Shown here piece by piece: positions 48,831 through 58,809 of a DNA stretch of 64,000 bases; the stretch's first letter is position 1; each line of letters starts with the position of its first letter. The notes under the pieces were generated by a model. That model saw nothing but the letters and a program-made list of their open reading frames with translations. It had not been told where the DNA came from and did no database searches. Location: contig NZ_BAFK01000005.1 of NCBI RefSeq assembly GCF_000296695.1, positions 165,378-229,377 on the forward strand. Reading direction: 5' to 3'. A program made the position numbers and the translations under genes. Source of the stretch: Rheinheimera nanhaiensis E407-8. Its GTDB lineage: Bacteria > Pseudomonadota > Gammaproteobacteria > Enterobacterales > Alteromonadaceae.

Positions 48831-49240
48831 CAGCGTACCTCTATCTGCACAGTGCGGCGGGTTTCAAAGTCAGCGGCGACACAGCGCGCACTGCTGCTAA
48901 GCCGATACAAAGGCGCGGCGCCCGGCGTGGGATCAGTATAGCGGCTGCAGCTGATAGTCGCGCTGCAACCGGCAAGCCCGTCGCCGCTAAAGTTATACTC
49001 CGGTGTTAACGCCGCGCAGCTGGTGGTGGCGCCATTTAGCGGAAATAACTGCGGCAGGCTAAGCTCCAGCGCACTTTGCGCAGCAAACAGCGTACGGGTG
49101 CCCTGCACTTCATACACGACACTCTGGCTGCCACTGGTTAACAGCCGTGCCAGGCTGAGCGCCAGCGCCAGCACCACCACAATAATAAACACCGCAATAA
49201 CCAGCGCACTGCCGCGCTGCTTGTTCAGTTCAGGGTACAT
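48830..49240 (-). CDS. mshP: MSHA biogenesis protein MshP
   Basis: 136 residues from the ATG at 49240, giving the short basic leader MYPELNKQRGSALVIAVFII; the longer frame lies within mshO. PilX-like minor component with one N-terminal helix and four Cys in the C-terminal domain. Overlaps the end of mshO by 11 bases. Confidence 0.9.
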   Translation of the reverse strand: MYPELNKQRGSALVIAVFIIVVVLALALSLARLLTSGSQSVVYEVQGTRTLFAAQSALELSLPQLFPLNGATTSCAALTPEYNFSGDGLAGCSATISCSRYTDPTPGAAPLYRLSSSARCVAADFETRRTVQIEVR

Positions 49241-49991
49241 TAGCCAGATGCACCTCATAGTTAAAAAACATATCCGGGTTGTTGGCACTGCCAAATTGCA
49301 ACAGCACATTCACCACGGCATTGCGGTTAAGCACGGCATCGGATACGCGAAACACATTGGCGCTGCGCAAACCCTCGGCCATTAACACGCCGTTGCGCTG
49401 CAGGCTAAAGCGGCCAGGCCCCGTGTTTACCAAACAATAACGTACCACATCGCCACTGATATAAAAGCGCTGCTCCGGCGACTGCCGGCGAAACCTGAAA
49501 CTGGCAAAATTCAGCCTAAAACGGGCCTGACTGGCATCTTCAGTACTAATGCTGTTTATCAGCACACTGCTGCCGGGGTTGGCTGAGCCATAGACATCAT
49601 TGTTACTGGTTGGGTACACCACTAAGCGTGGCCGGTTTGCGCCACTATAGCTGGCCGGGCTAACGGCAAGCAGATCCGGGCTTATCACAGTGATGCTGGT
49701 TTGCGCCTGTTCAAACGGTAAGCTGAGATACACACCGCTGTATAGCACCGGCAAAAACTCCAGGCAATTACTGGTGGCCGAAAACGCCACACTGTTGGGC
49801 AGGGCGTTGCGAAGCTCCCGCACCAAACGCTCGGCAACAAAGCGGCTTTGGCCTAATACCTGCTCCCGCTCTGCGGCCTCTGAGTACATGCGGGCACCTA
49901 TGCCCAGGTAGCTGCTCACCCCCAGCGCCAGCACCGACAACACCACCAGGGTGATCACCAGCTCGACCAGCGTAAAACCCAGCCGGCGCAT
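49230..49991 (-). CDS. mshO: MSHA minor pilin MshO
   Basis: 253 residues. Prepilin leader MRRLGFTLVELVITLVVLS, PilW-like, with a mixed beta C-terminal domain. One-base overlap with mshD. Probably part of the pilus-initiating tip complex with MshC, D and P. Confidence 0.93.
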   Translation of the reverse strand: MRRLGFTLVELVITLVVLSVLALGVSSYLGIGARMYSEAAEREQVLGQSRFVAERLVRELRNALPNSVAFSATSNCLEFLPVLYSGVYLSLPFEQAQTSITVISPDLLAVSPASYSGANRPRLVVYPTSNNDVYGSANPGSSVLINSISTEDASQARFRLNFASFRFRRQSPEQRFYISGDVVRYCLVNTGPGRFSLQRNGVLMAEGLRSANVFRVSDAVLNRNAVVNVLLQFGSANNPDMFFNYEVHLANVP

Positions 49992-50539
49992 TACCAGTTA
50001 CCCTTTAATGCAGCAAACTCGATCACGTCACCCGTTGGTGTGGTGACGCGCAATTGGATACGCTTACTCAGCGCATCCTGATAGCTGACCTCAATTTGTA
50101 CCCGGTAAGCGCGGTACACATCCTGCAGCCGTGCGTCAGTACCAAAAATATTGCTGATATCATTACCGCTCACATCCAGGCCATGAAAATCGTCAACATC
50201 ATCAAACTGAGGCCGGCTTTCCAGCGGCCCACCGGGGCAACTGGCACTGCCATCGGCGCAGTCCGGGCCAAAGGCTGCCGCGCTGCTGCAGGCTGGTGCG
50301 CCAGTTTCATTGCAGCGCAGCACACTGCCGCTGCGGTTACTGTTTTCATCAAAGGCTTTGCCGAGTATTTCATTCATTAAGCTGTGGCCAAGCTCAGCGG
50401 CCCTTACCTGATGCCAGGGATCGGCCGATTTAATGTATAAAGGCCCGAGCACTGAGGTAATCAGCGTCAGGCTAATGGCCAGTACCACTATGCCGGCAAT
50501 CAGCTCTATTAAGGTTACGCCGCGCTGCCAACTTAACAT
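49991..50539 (-). CDS. mshD: MSHA minor pilin MshD
   Basis: 182 residues. Prepilin leader MLSWQRGVTLIELIAGIVVL with Gly-Val cleavage, then a domain with two pairs of Cys (LRCNETGAPAC, GPDCADGSASC). PilV-like. Overlaps mshC by seven bases. Confidence 0.93.
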   Translation of the reverse strand: MLSWQRGVTLIELIAGIVVLAISLTLITSVLGPLYIKSADPWHQVRAAELGHSLMNEILGKAFDENSNRSGSVLRCNETGAPACSSAAAFGPDCADGSASCPGGPLESRPQFDDVDDFHGLDVSGNDISNIFGTDARLQDVYRAYRVQIEVSYQDALSKRIQLRVTTPTGDVIEFAALKGNW

Positions 50540-50979
50540 GGGTGAATATAGCCTTCGCTTTCAATGCAGACGCGCAGCAAGCTAGCACCTTGTACATTCA
50601 GTGTACAACTGCCGGCGCTGCAGCTGGGCCGGCCCATGCTATCAAAGCCGATGGTACCAGCGGGGGCCAGGCTTACGGCCTCATTGGCGGTAATACACAG
50701 TGCGCGGCCGGCATCGACATCCGCACAGCTGGCGCCGTCTAACAGTGCGCTATTAGCAGTAATATTGACCGCCGGCGTGCTGCAGTCGGTGCACTGCATC
50801 GCCTGAATTTGCGCCCGGCGCAGCAGGTTAAGTAGTTGGTCTTGGTAAAGGTATTCAGAGGTACCGGCAGTGGTAAAAAAACGGGGCGCGAGGGAAACTG
50901 CCAAAACAGCGATTACCACAATGATGACAATCAGCTCAATCAGTGTAAAACCGCGTACCACAACCGCACTTTTTATCAT
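50533..50979 (-). CDS. mshC: MSHA minor pilin MshC
   Basis: 148 residues from the ATG at 50979, giving the leader MIKSAVVVRG before FTLIEL; a GTG three codons upstream is an alternative start. GspH/FimT-like pilin with QAMQCTDCS and further Cys at the C-terminus. Separated from mshA by a strong hairpin. Confidence 0.92.
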   Translation of the reverse strand: MIKSAVVVRGFTLIELIVIIVVIAVLAVSLAPRFFTTAGTSEYLYQDQLLNLLRRAQIQAMQCTDCSTPAVNITANSALLDGASCADVDAGRALCITANEAVSLAPAGTIGFDSMGRPSCSAGSCTLNVQGASLLRVCIESEGYIHPC

Positions 50980-51003
50980 TGTGCTCACGCCCGGGATTAA
51001 ACT

Positions 51004-51029
51004 ATAACGCTGCCGTATGGCAGCGTTAT
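51004..51029 (-). terminator. Hairpin between mshA and mshC, probable attenuator
   Basis: Perfect 11-bp stem ATAACGCTGCC/GGCAGCGTTAT with a 4-base loop, 10 bases after the mshA stop. Only a short T stretch follows on the minus strand, so read-through is likely. Such a site would keep the major pilin mRNA abundant and the minor pilins low. Confidence 0.6.
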
Positions 51030-51038
51030 GGGTTTCGC

Positions 51039-51551
51039 TTAGGTATTACAGCCACTAGTCGTTATTGCAATTACCGGCGGAGTATCTGCATTGGTAGCAT
51101 TGGTGTATTGAATATGGCAGTTTTTCCCGGTAATACCGGCAACATCGGCAGTTGTTTGGCCAATCACCGAGCTTTGCGCCAAATAAATGCTGGTACCATC
51201 GATTAAATACACCCAATCAGTCGTTGCAGCAGTATTGGCAACTATGGCAGAGGCATTTAACGATGACGCATTAACAATACCAGTCAGCGTTGCATTGGGG
51301 TAGCCGTAAACTACTGTAATGCTCCCCGCAGTTAAAGTCTCCGGGCCAGCCCCTAACTTACCTTCAATGGCCGCCTTGGCATAAACGGTTTGGGTGGCTC
51401 CCTGAATAGCACCTTTTAAGCCGTTAATCACACTTACACGCGCATCACCAGCAAAATTAAAGAATCGGGGTGCTGCCGTTACCGCCAAAATACCCAAAAT
51501 AACAATAACGATAATTAACTCGATTAAAGTAAAACCTTGATTACGCTTCAT
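51039..51551 (-). CDS. mshA: MSHA major pilin MshA
   Basis: 170 residues. Leader MKRNQG cleaved before FTLIELIIVIVILGILAVTAAPRF, the type IVa pilin helix with Glu5. The C-terminal disulphide loop is between the Cys of KNCHIQY and TSGCNT. It forms the shaft of the pilus used for surface attachment. Flanked by hairpin 51004-51029. Confidence 0.95.
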   Translation of the reverse strand: MKRNQGFTLIELIIVIVILGILAVTAAPRFFNFAGDARVSVINGLKGAIQGATQTVYAKAAIEGKLGAGPETLTAGSITVVYGYPNATLTGIVNASSLNASAIVANTAATTDWVYLIDGTSIYLAQSSVIGQTTADVAGITGKNCHIQYTNATNADTPPVIAITTSGCNT

Positions 51552-51571
51552 TACTACACCTATTTTATATT

Positions 51572-52102
51572 TTAAGGATTACGGAAAGTCTGAACCTGGC
51601 CAGTGGCTGGGTTATATTGCACTAAATTACCCTGGGTTGTCGTATTATCAATACCGCCATCCGCAACACCGGTAATAGACTGAGTTTGATAATAGCGACA
51701 AACCTCTTCATCATCATCAGCTCGCACAAACAAACTGACATTAGATCTTGCAGCAACGGTGTCGGTTGTTGTTGTACTGGGTGCAGATTGTAATATTTGT
51801 GTCAGCAGTGTCGCACAGGCGGCACTATTCAGAGTTGCAGCACCAATAGGATAACCATTGGCGTTTACCAACACATCAACACCATCATAATCGACCTCGT
51901 TTGCTGGCCGGCCATTAATTTCCCATTGCGCGCGCACTAAGCCTACCGCGCCCGCTAAACCACCGGCAAAGCCCTGAATAGACGCTTCTTCGGCCTGTTC
52001 AGTGACATTTAAAAAGCGTGGTAGTGCTGTTGCTGCCAGTAAACCTAAAATGATCACCACTATAATTAATTCAATTAAGGTAAAACCTGTTTGCCGTTTC
52101 AT
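51572..52102 (-). CDS. mshB: MSHA pilin-like protein MshB
   Basis: 176 residues from the ATG at 52102, which has GGGAG upstream and yields the leader MKRQTG before FTLIELIIVVIILGLLAATALPRF. C-terminal domain with two Cys (SAACATL, EEVCRYYQ). MshB follows MshG here with no gene between, whereas Vibrio has mshF there. Confidence 0.9.
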   Translation of the reverse strand: MKRQTGFTLIELIIVVIILGLLAATALPRFLNVTEQAEEASIQGFAGGLAGAVGLVRAQWEINGRPANEVDYDGVDVLVNANGYPIGAATLNSAACATLLTQILQSAPSTTTTDTVAARSNVSLFVRADDDEEVCRYYQTQSITGVADGGIDNTTTQGNLVQYNPATGQVQTFRNP

Positions 52103-52181
52103 ACTTGTGTCTCCCAACTTGTTATTATCATTAGTATATCCGCTATCTTGCTAATTACACCTTTCAACTTATTTAATTGGT

Positions 52182-53411
52182 TTAGCCAGAGCCACCTTTG
52201 TAGGCATTTAGCATATCCCACATTGGCGTAAAAATACCCAGCGCCAGTATTAACACCATTACTGCCACTATCGCAATTAATATAGGTTCTATCTTAGCGG
52301 TCAGGCTTTTTAAATCAAAGGCTACTTCACGCTCATAAAAACCCGCCACTTCCGAGAGCATATCGTCCATGGCACCGGTTTCTTCACCCACGGCCAGCAT
52401 TTGCAGCACCAGCGGGGTAAACATCTGGCTTTGCTGGCTGACTTTAAGCAGGCTTTCACCACGCTCGATATTGCGCCGCATATCGCGTATTTTCTCGCCC
52501 AGGTATTCGTTGTCTACCGCATCGGCCACTAAGGTTAACGCGCTGGTCATCGGCACGCCGGCTTTTAACATCATGCCAAAACTGCGGGCAAAACGGCCCA
52601 GCGTAGCGCGGTAGATAACCGAGCCAATAATCGGAAAGCGGATTTTCCAGCGGCCCCACACCGGCCGGCCGGCCTCGGTATTAATGTAATGCCGCAGGCC
52701 AAACACGCTGGCAATTAACAGTATGATCATCGCCGGCCAATAGGCGATAAAAAAGGCTGAGCTGGCCAGTAGCGCCTGGGTAGACCAGGGCAACTCGGCA
52801 TTAAAGCGGGCGAACATATTGGCAAACTGCGGTATTACCGCCAGGTTTAAGATAAACATGGCGACCACTAAGGTAGCCAGCACAAAAATGGGGTAACGGG
52901 TGGCCTGTTTAATTTGCTTGCGGGTTTCCAGCTCCTGCTCGAAGTAGTAGGTTAATTGCAAAAAGGCTTCATCTAACCGGCCGGTGTTTTCACCCACGTG
53001 CACTATGCTCACCATCAGCCGGCTAAATACGCCGGGGTGCGCGGCCATGGCCTGCGATAAATTACGGCCATTTTGTAATTGCTCTACCAGCTCGGTCAGG
53101 ATCTGCTGTAGCCGCTTTGAGCTGGTGCTAAGGGCCAGGCCCTCGATAGCGCGGATAATCGGAATACCGGCCTTCATCAGCGAATACATCTGGCGTGACA
53201 GCATAATCAGGTCAGTTAGCGATACGTTACGCTGCCAAAGCTCCGGCATGCTCAGGTTTACCGTCGTTTTGGCTGGCTGCAGTGCAATCGTCAGCGGAAT
53301 CATATTACGCCGGCGCAACAGATCGGCAGCGGCACTTTCACTATTGGCCTCAATGTCGCCGGCGATGGCTTTACCACTGGCATCGCGGGCGGTGTACTGA
53401 AACTGCGCCAT
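52182..53411 (-). CDS. mshG: MSHA inner-membrane platform protein MshG (PilC family)
   Basis: 409 residues, GspF/PilC family with two repeats. N-terminal MAQFQYTARDASGKAI, then LSRQMYSLMKAGIPIIRAIEGL and SFGMMLKAGVPMTSALTLV, three membrane segments. It anchors the ATPase. Starts two bases after the mshE stop. Confidence 0.96.
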   Translation of the reverse strand: MAQFQYTARDASGKAIAGDIEANSESAAADLLRRRNMIPLTIALQPAKTTVNLSMPELWQRNVSLTDLIMLSRQMYSLMKAGIPIIRAIEGLALSTSSKRLQQILTELVEQLQNGRNLSQAMAAHPGVFSRLMVSIVHVGENTGRLDEAFLQLTYYFEQELETRKQIKQATRYPIFVLATLVVAMFILNLAVIPQFANMFARFNAELPWSTQALLASSAFFIAYWPAMIILLIASVFGLRHYINTEAGRPVWGRWKIRFPIIGSVIYRATLGRFARSFGMMLKAGVPMTSALTLVADAVDNEYLGEKIRDMRRNIERGESLLKVSQQSQMFTPLVLQMLAVGEETGAMDDMLSEVAGFYEREVAFDLKSLTAKIEPILIAIVAVMVLILALGIFTPMWDMLNAYKGGSG

Positions 53412-53413
53412 AG

Positions 53414-55159
53414 TTATGCGCCCTCATCCTCAGTCACCGCAAACGGCGAGCTGGGGTCGGTATCGAGATACTCGGACACCCTGATCACTTCATCCAGGCT
53501 GGTGACGCCCTGCTGGGCATACTGTAGCGCCATAGTGCCCAGGCTGGTAAAACCCTCGCTGCGATGCGCCAATTGGGCAAAGCCCGCAGTGTCATCACGC
53601 CTAAGGGCATCGGCCAGCGGCTTGGTGATAATCAGCAGCTCAAATACCCCTAAACGGCCTTTATAACCGCTGTGATTACAGGACTGACAGCCCGGCGCAT
53701 GCCAGTACTGCGCGTCCAGCCTGGCTTTATGGTGGCGCAACCAGCTGCTTTCCAATTCATCCGGCTGATAGGGTTGTTTGCAGTAATCACACAGCCGCCG
53801 AACCAGCCGCTGCGCAATAATGGCGCGCAGCGCCGACGCCACCAGATAAGGTGCGGCGCCCATATCAATTAGCCGCAGTGTACTGGTAACCGCATCATTG
53901 GTATGCAGTGTTGATAACACCAGATGGCCGGTTAAGGCACCACGCAGGCCCATTTCGGCAGTTTCCTGGTCGCGCATCTCACCCACCATAATAATGTCAG
54001 GGTCTTGCCGTAAGGTGGTGCGCAGTACGTTGGCAAAGGTCAGGCCAATTTTATGGTTTACCTGTACCTGGTTTACCCGCGGTAGCCGGTACTCTACCGG
54101 ATCTTCAACGGTAATAATTTTACTGCCGGCCTGGTTTAGCTCACTAAGCAAGCCGTAAAGGGTGGTGGTTTTACCCGAGCCCGTCGGGCCGGTAACCAAA
54201 ATCATGCCATGCGGGCTTTTAATAATACGCCGAAGTTTGGCCAGCAGCGGCGCTGGCATACCGGTTTCCTCCAGCTGCAGTAAACCGGCTGACTGGTCGA
54301 GTAAGCGCATCACCACCGACTCACCATGCTGCACCGGCATGGTCGAGAGCCGCACATCGATGCGGTGTGCTTTCACGTTGATCTGAAAGCGGCCGTCCTG
54401 CGGCAGGCGTTTTTCTGAGATATCCAGATTAGCCATCAGCTTTAAACGCAGCACTAAAGCCGGGGCAATACTGACCTGATTAAGAATATTTTCCTGCAAT
54501 ACGCCGTCTACCCGCTGGCGGATGCGCAGCACTTTTTCATCCGGTTCAATATGAATGTCAGAGGCTTTTACCTGTACCGCGTCTTCAAAAATCGACTGCA
54601 GCAACTTAACGATGGTGTTATCAGCGTCGGTTTGCTCGTCAGTGGCGCTGAACTCCAGCTCGTTGTCGCCACCATGCTCTTCTTTTAATTGGCTGGCGAA
54701 GCTCTCAATATCTTTAGTACGCCGGTATAGGGTATCAAAGGCCTCAATCAGCTGGCTTTCCCGCACGACGGCCAGCTCAATCTGCCGCGGTGCCAAAAGC
54801 GCCGCCAGCTGATCCATCGCCGCCAGATCGGCCGGGTCGCTCATGGCCAGCAACACCTTGCTGCCATGATCTTCCAGCACCAGGGCGCGAAAACGCCGCG
54901 CTTGTACTTCCGGCAGTAACTGCACGGCTTTTGGCTCGATAGGTTTTTGCGCAATATCCAAAAACGGTACATTAAGCTGCTGGGCTAAAAACTGCAGCAA
55001 CTGTTGCTCTGACAAAAACTTCAGCTCAGTCAGCGTGGCGCCCAGCTTACGGCCAGTCTGTTGCTGCTGCGCCAGCGCTTGTTGTAATTGCTGCTCGGTA
55101 ATGATGTGCTCATGTACCAGCAGGTCGCCCAAACGCATTTTTAAACGGGGTCTTTGCAT
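53414..55159 (-). CDS. mshE: MSHA extension ATPase MshE
   Basis: 581 residues, GspE/PilB family. N-terminal MshEN domain has both c-di-GMP-binding motifs (RLGDLLVHEHIITEQQL and KLGATLTELKFLSEQQL). Walker A GPTGSGKTTTLYGL at about 323-336, Asp box ITVEDPVEYRLP, His box and Walker B LRQDPDIIMVGEMRD, and a zinc CDYCKQP/CQSCNHSG. It powers pilus extension and is known to respond to c-di-GMP. Follows mshN by four bases. Confidence 0.97.
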   Translation of the reverse strand: MQRPRLKMRLGDLLVHEHIITEQQLQQALAQQQQTGRKLGATLTELKFLSEQQLLQFLAQQLNVPFLDIAQKPIEPKAVQLLPEVQARRFRALVLEDHGSKVLLAMSDPADLAAMDQLAALLAPRQIELAVVRESQLIEAFDTLYRRTKDIESFASQLKEEHGGDNELEFSATDEQTDADNTIVKLLQSIFEDAVQVKASDIHIEPDEKVLRIRQRVDGVLQENILNQVSIAPALVLRLKLMANLDISEKRLPQDGRFQINVKAHRIDVRLSTMPVQHGESVVMRLLDQSAGLLQLEETGMPAPLLAKLRRIIKSPHGMILVTGPTGSGKTTTLYGLLSELNQAGSKIITVEDPVEYRLPRVNQVQVNHKIGLTFANVLRTTLRQDPDIIMVGEMRDQETAEMGLRGALTGHLVLSTLHTNDAVTSTLRLIDMGAAPYLVASALRAIIAQRLVRRLCDYCKQPYQPDELESSWLRHHKARLDAQYWHAPGCQSCNHSGYKGRLGVFELLIITKPLADALRRDDTAGFAQLAHRSEGFTSLGTMALQYAQQGVTSLDEVIRVSEYLDTDPSSPFAVTEDEGA

Positions 55160-55163
55160 AGCC

Positions 55164-56243
55164 TTACTCAGTCGCTGTTAAGCGTTGTTGGATGTACTGG
55201 CGGCTGGCAGAGGACAAGCTGTCGCCCCACTGTAACGCCTGCTGATAATGTAGCCGCGCCTGCGCGGTGTTGCCAAGCGCATCATGGGCTATGGCAGCCC
55301 CCAGCCACCAACGGGCTTGCTGTGGCTGCGCTACGATAAGCTGACTAAACCAGTGCAGTGCCGCTGCAGGCTGCGCCAATTGCTGCAGCGCTGTTGCCTT
55401 CAGGCCATAATATTCGGTGTTGGCTGGCAATAAAAACTGTTCTGGTAACAGCCTATCTACCTGTTGCCATTGCCCCAGTGCTGCCGCCTGCTGCGCCAGC
55501 AACAGCTGCACGCTGGCATCTACCACACCATTTTGCTGCGCTTGCTGCAATACAGTAGTGGCCTGGCTGGCTTGCCCCATCAGGCTTAGCAGGCGGGCCT
55601 GCGCCAAATAGGCGGTCGCCTCGGTATGATTAAGCTGCTGCAACTGCTGCCAGTAAGCTAACGCCTGGGTTAACTTACCGCTTTGCTCGGCGGCGATAGC
55701 TTGCTGGGTTAACTGTTGCTGGCGCTGGGCTGTACTTAAGGGGGCACGCTCTACCGCCAGTGCCGGCTGCACAGGGCGCTTGGGCACTGCCGACTGCCCG
55801 GCAGGTATAACAGCTTGTTCGGTTTCGGTGCGTTCAGTCGGGGTTGCCGCTGCAATAACAGCAGTGTCTTCACTGCTCGCTGCAGCGGGCTCCGGCTTTT
55901 GCTCAGTAACCTGCTCCACTTTCTGTGGCATGGGCAAGGTAGTGGCCGCGATATCTGCTTGTTCGTTGGTATTTTCTGGCAATATGACTGCCGCTTGCTG
56001 TGGTGCGCTGTCAGCCACAGCTTCCGGGCTAGTGGTAGCAGTTAACAGTGATTCTGCCGGACGGGTTAAAATAGCATAGACAGCAAAACACAACAGCGCT
56101 GCACTTAACAGCAATAATAGGTTTAACCATAGCGGCCTGGCGCTGTCAGCATCAGCGTAAGCAATAGTGCCGCTGACTTTACCGGAAGTGGGTACCTGGC
56201 CGCGCTGCTCTAAATCACGCAACATTTTATTAAGCACACTCAT
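55164..56243 (-). CDS. mshN: MSHA biogenesis protein MshN (TPR)
   Basis: 359 residues from the ATG at 56243 (MSVLNKMLRDLEQRG), which overlaps the mshM stop as ATGA. Membrane segment about 40-60, a Pro/Glu/Thr-rich linker, then TPR helices (LTQALAYWQQLQQLN, AAIAHDALGNTAQARLHYQQAL). Assembly scaffold in the periplasm. Confidence 0.92.
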   Translation of the reverse strand: MSVLNKMLRDLEQRGQVPTSGKVSGTIAYADADSARPLWLNLLLLLSAALLCFAVYAILTRPAESLLTATTSPEAVADSAPQQAAVILPENTNEQADIAATTLPMPQKVEQVTEQKPEPAAASSEDTAVIAAATPTERTETEQAVIPAGQSAVPKRPVQPALAVERAPLSTAQRQQQLTQQAIAAEQSGKLTQALAYWQQLQQLNHTEATAYLAQARLLSLMGQASQATTVLQQAQQNGVVDASVQLLLAQQAAALGQWQQVDRLLPEQFLLPANTEYYGLKATALQQLAQPAAALHWFSQLIVAQPQQARWWLGAAIAHDALGNTAQARLHYQQALQWGDSLSSASRQYIQQRLTATE

Positions 56244-57145
56244 GCGCGGCTCCACAGCGGCCAGGCCGCCAGTGCCGCGCTGGTAAGGCTGGCCGTACCG
56301 GCTACCAGTGCATACCACCAAAACGGCCGCGGTTTGGGTTGCACCGCTTCGGTGTCCAGCGCGGCCAGGCGCACATGCTGCCAGTTTGCCAGCGGCCGGC
56401 CTTCACCATAGGCCAGCAGCAAGGCTTTATGTGCCAGGATATTGACCAGCCGCGGAATGCCCCGGCTGTAGCGACACAACAAGCGCAGCGCCGCCTGGCT
56501 AAATAATGGCTGCGTTGCGCCAGCCTGCGCCAGCCGCTGGTTAACATAAGCGCCCACCTGTAACGGCCGCATTAGCGGTAAGGTTGCCGAGAAACTGATA
56601 CGCTGACGTAACTGGCGAAAACGATAGCTGGCCAGCCTGGCGTCCAGCTCCGGCTGGGCAAATAACACCACCTGCAGCAGCTTACGCTGGCGGGTCTCCA
56701 GATTGGTGAGCAGCCTTAAGGCTTCCAACGTATCATCCGGCAGGGCCTGGGCTTCATCGATTAACACGATAGGCCTTTTCCCCTGGGCGGCCAGCAACAG
56801 CAGTTGTCGCTGCAACAGCTGCAGCAGCTGTGGTGGCTCAATATTGGCAGAAAACTTCAGCCCCAGTTCCAGTGCCAGTGCCCAGCGCAATTCAATTGGC
56901 GTCAACAGCGGGTCTGGGATATACGCCAGTTGCCAGTCACGCTGCTCTTGTTGCAACAGGGTGCGGCACAGCAGGGTTTTACCGCTGCCTACCTCACCGC
57001 AAATTTTGATAAAACCCTCACCACTGTTCAGTGCAGTATTGAGCAGCACCAGCATATCCTGATGCTGCTGCAACGGCACATAAAACGCCGTATCTGGCGT
57101 TAAGCCAAACGGCATCTGCTGTAGCTGAAAGTGCTGCTGATACAT
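56240..57145 (-). CDS. mshM: MSHA biogenesis ATPase MshM (ExeA-like)
   Basis: 301 residues from the ATG at 57145 just after the mshL stop; a TTG six codons earlier is less likely. AAA domain with Walker A GEVGSGKTLL, Walker B PIVLIDEAQALP and a C-terminal membrane segment. Related to ExeA/GspA; probably helps secretin assembly with MshN. Confidence 0.93.
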   Translation of the reverse strand: MYQQHFQLQQMPFGLTPDTAFYVPLQQHQDMLVLLNTALNSGEGFIKICGEVGSGKTLLCRTLLQQEQRDWQLAYIPDPLLTPIELRWALALELGLKFSANIEPPQLLQLLQRQLLLLAAQGKRPIVLIDEAQALPDDTLEALRLLTNLETRQRKLLQVVLFAQPELDARLASYRFRQLRQRISFSATLPLMRPLQVGAYVNQRLAQAGATQPLFSQAALRLLCRYSRGIPRLVNILAHKALLLAYGEGRPLANWQHVRLAALDTEAVQPKPRPFWWYALVAGTASLTSAALAAWPLWSRA

Positions 57146-57147
57146 TG

Positions 57148-58809
57148 TTATTGTGGATACCAATCGCTAATGTAATCCTGCGACTGTCGGATCTGCTGCT
57201 GCCAGACACCGTCGCCAACCACAGTAGGTTTTAGCAGGATCACCAGCTCTTTTTTCTTTTCAACTTTGTTGATGCTGGTAAACAATTTACCCAACAGCGG
57301 GATCGCCCCCAGCACCGGTGTGCGCGACTCGCTGTCACTGGTCACCGTTTGCATTAAGCCGCCAATTACAACAATTTCACCGCTACGGGCCCGGATAATG
57401 GTATCAGACTCACGGATATTACTTTGTGCCAGCGGCAGGGTAATTCTGTCGGTGGCAGACAGCTCAATACGTTTTAACTGCTCCGCTGTCTCTGTAACCG
57501 ATGGATGCACATGTAAAATAACATTACCGTCCGCATCAATTTGCGGTGTGACATCCAGCGCTATCCCAGAAAAGAACGGCTGCAACGTCACGTTTGGCGT
57601 GGTGGTAGAACCGGTACCTGCCAACGTAGTGCTACTGGCCACATTAGTAACAAAGTATTCATCCTGCCCCACTTTAATCACTGCTTTCTGATTATTCATC
57701 GCCGTAACACGGGGGTTGGACAGCACCTGCGTATTGCCCTGTGTTTCCAGCAAATTAATCAAGCCGGCAAAATCGGCATTTTCAAACTGGATACTGGTGA
57801 TGCCGCCAAGATTATTACTAATCAGATTACCAAAGGTGCCGCCGGTAGTGCTCATATTCAAACCGGTTGAGCGGATACGGGAGATTAGGCTGCCCCATTC
57901 AACCCCTTGCTGATACTCGTCATTTAACGTCACTTCGATAATTCTGGCTTCTAATATTACCTGGCGCTGCAAGTGCTGCTCGGACTGACCTAAATAGGCT
58001 TTTACCGCAGCAATTTCATCCGGCATACCGCGCACCGTGACCAAACCGGCTTGTGGCGTTACCACCACCATGCGCTGCGGCCCGTCACCTAATACACTCG
58101 CCACGGCCTTTTCCAGCTCTTTCCAGAAATCGGTTTTACTCTCACTTTGAATAGTGCTGCCGTTAAACTGTTGCTGGCCATATTGCGATTGGCTTTGGTT
58201 GCTAAAATTGCCTTGACCAAAATTCCCCTGTGAGGAGCTGTTGTTGCGGTTATTCTGGCCATTCTGATTATTCTGGTTATCTTGTGACACCCCACCGGAA
58301 TTCACCGCGATAGAAGAAAAACCCTGCCGCTGCAGCATCAGGTAGTTCACCGCTATGCTTTCGGTGCGTAGCCCAGCCGGATACACCTTATACACCAGCC
58401 CTTGCTGGCGGATATCAAAGCCGTATAACTGCTGCACTATCGCCATTGTTTCCGGCAGGGTGACCTGCTTAAGCTGCAGGCTGATGCTGCCGCTAATCTG
58501 TGGGTGCAGCACCACACTGTAGGGCGTATCGGCCACCAGTGAGGAGAAAAAATCATTCAGGCTGGCGTCGGTCGCTGCCACGTTAAAACGTGGCAGCGCC
58601 GGCTGCGGCAAGCTGTAAGCTGTGCTGAGTAAGTCTTCGGTCACAGCCGCGGGTACTGCAGGCGGCGCTTTGGCAAGCGGGGTTTGCGCTGCCTGCTGCA
58701 ATACTTGCTTTGCCTCAGCCGGGACTTTGCCCGGTTGCAATGCCTGGCAGCCGGCCAGCAGTAAGCCGCCAATACTTAACCCAAGCGTAGTGATGAGATT
58801 AGTTTTCAT
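57148..58809 (-). CDS. mshL: MSHA outer-membrane secretin MshL
   Basis: 553 residues. Lipoprotein signal with lipobox LLAGC. N-domain (STN-like, SLNDFFSSLVADTPY), an Asn/Gln-rich stretch at about 175-215, then the secretin core with VILEARIIEVTLNDEYQQG, VLSNPRVTAMNNQ and the terminal VVIGGLMQT and LLKPTVV. It forms the outer-membrane channel for the pilus. Overlaps mshK by 11 bases. Confidence 0.96.
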   Translation of the reverse strand: MKTNLITTLGLSIGGLLLAGCQALQPGKVPAEAKQVLQQAAQTPLAKAPPAVPAAVTEDLLSTAYSLPQPALPRFNVAATDASLNDFFSSLVADTPYSVVLHPQISGSISLQLKQVTLPETMAIVQQLYGFDIRQQGLVYKVYPAGLRTESIAVNYLMLQRQGFSSIAVNSGGVSQDNQNNQNGQNNRNNSSSQGNFGQGNFSNQSQSQYGQQQFNGSTIQSESKTDFWKELEKAVASVLGDGPQRMVVVTPQAGLVTVRGMPDEIAAVKAYLGQSEQHLQRQVILEARIIEVTLNDEYQQGVEWGSLISRIRSTGLNMSTTGGTFGNLISNNLGGITSIQFENADFAGLINLLETQGNTQVLSNPRVTAMNNQKAVIKVGQDEYFVTNVASSTTLAGTGSTTTPNVTLQPFFSGIALDVTPQIDADGNVILHVHPSVTETAEQLKRIELSATDRITLPLAQSNIRESDTIIRARSGEIVVIGGLMQTVTSDSESRTPVLGAIPLLGKLFTSINKVEKKKELVILLKPTVVGDGVWQQQIRQSQDYISDWYPQ

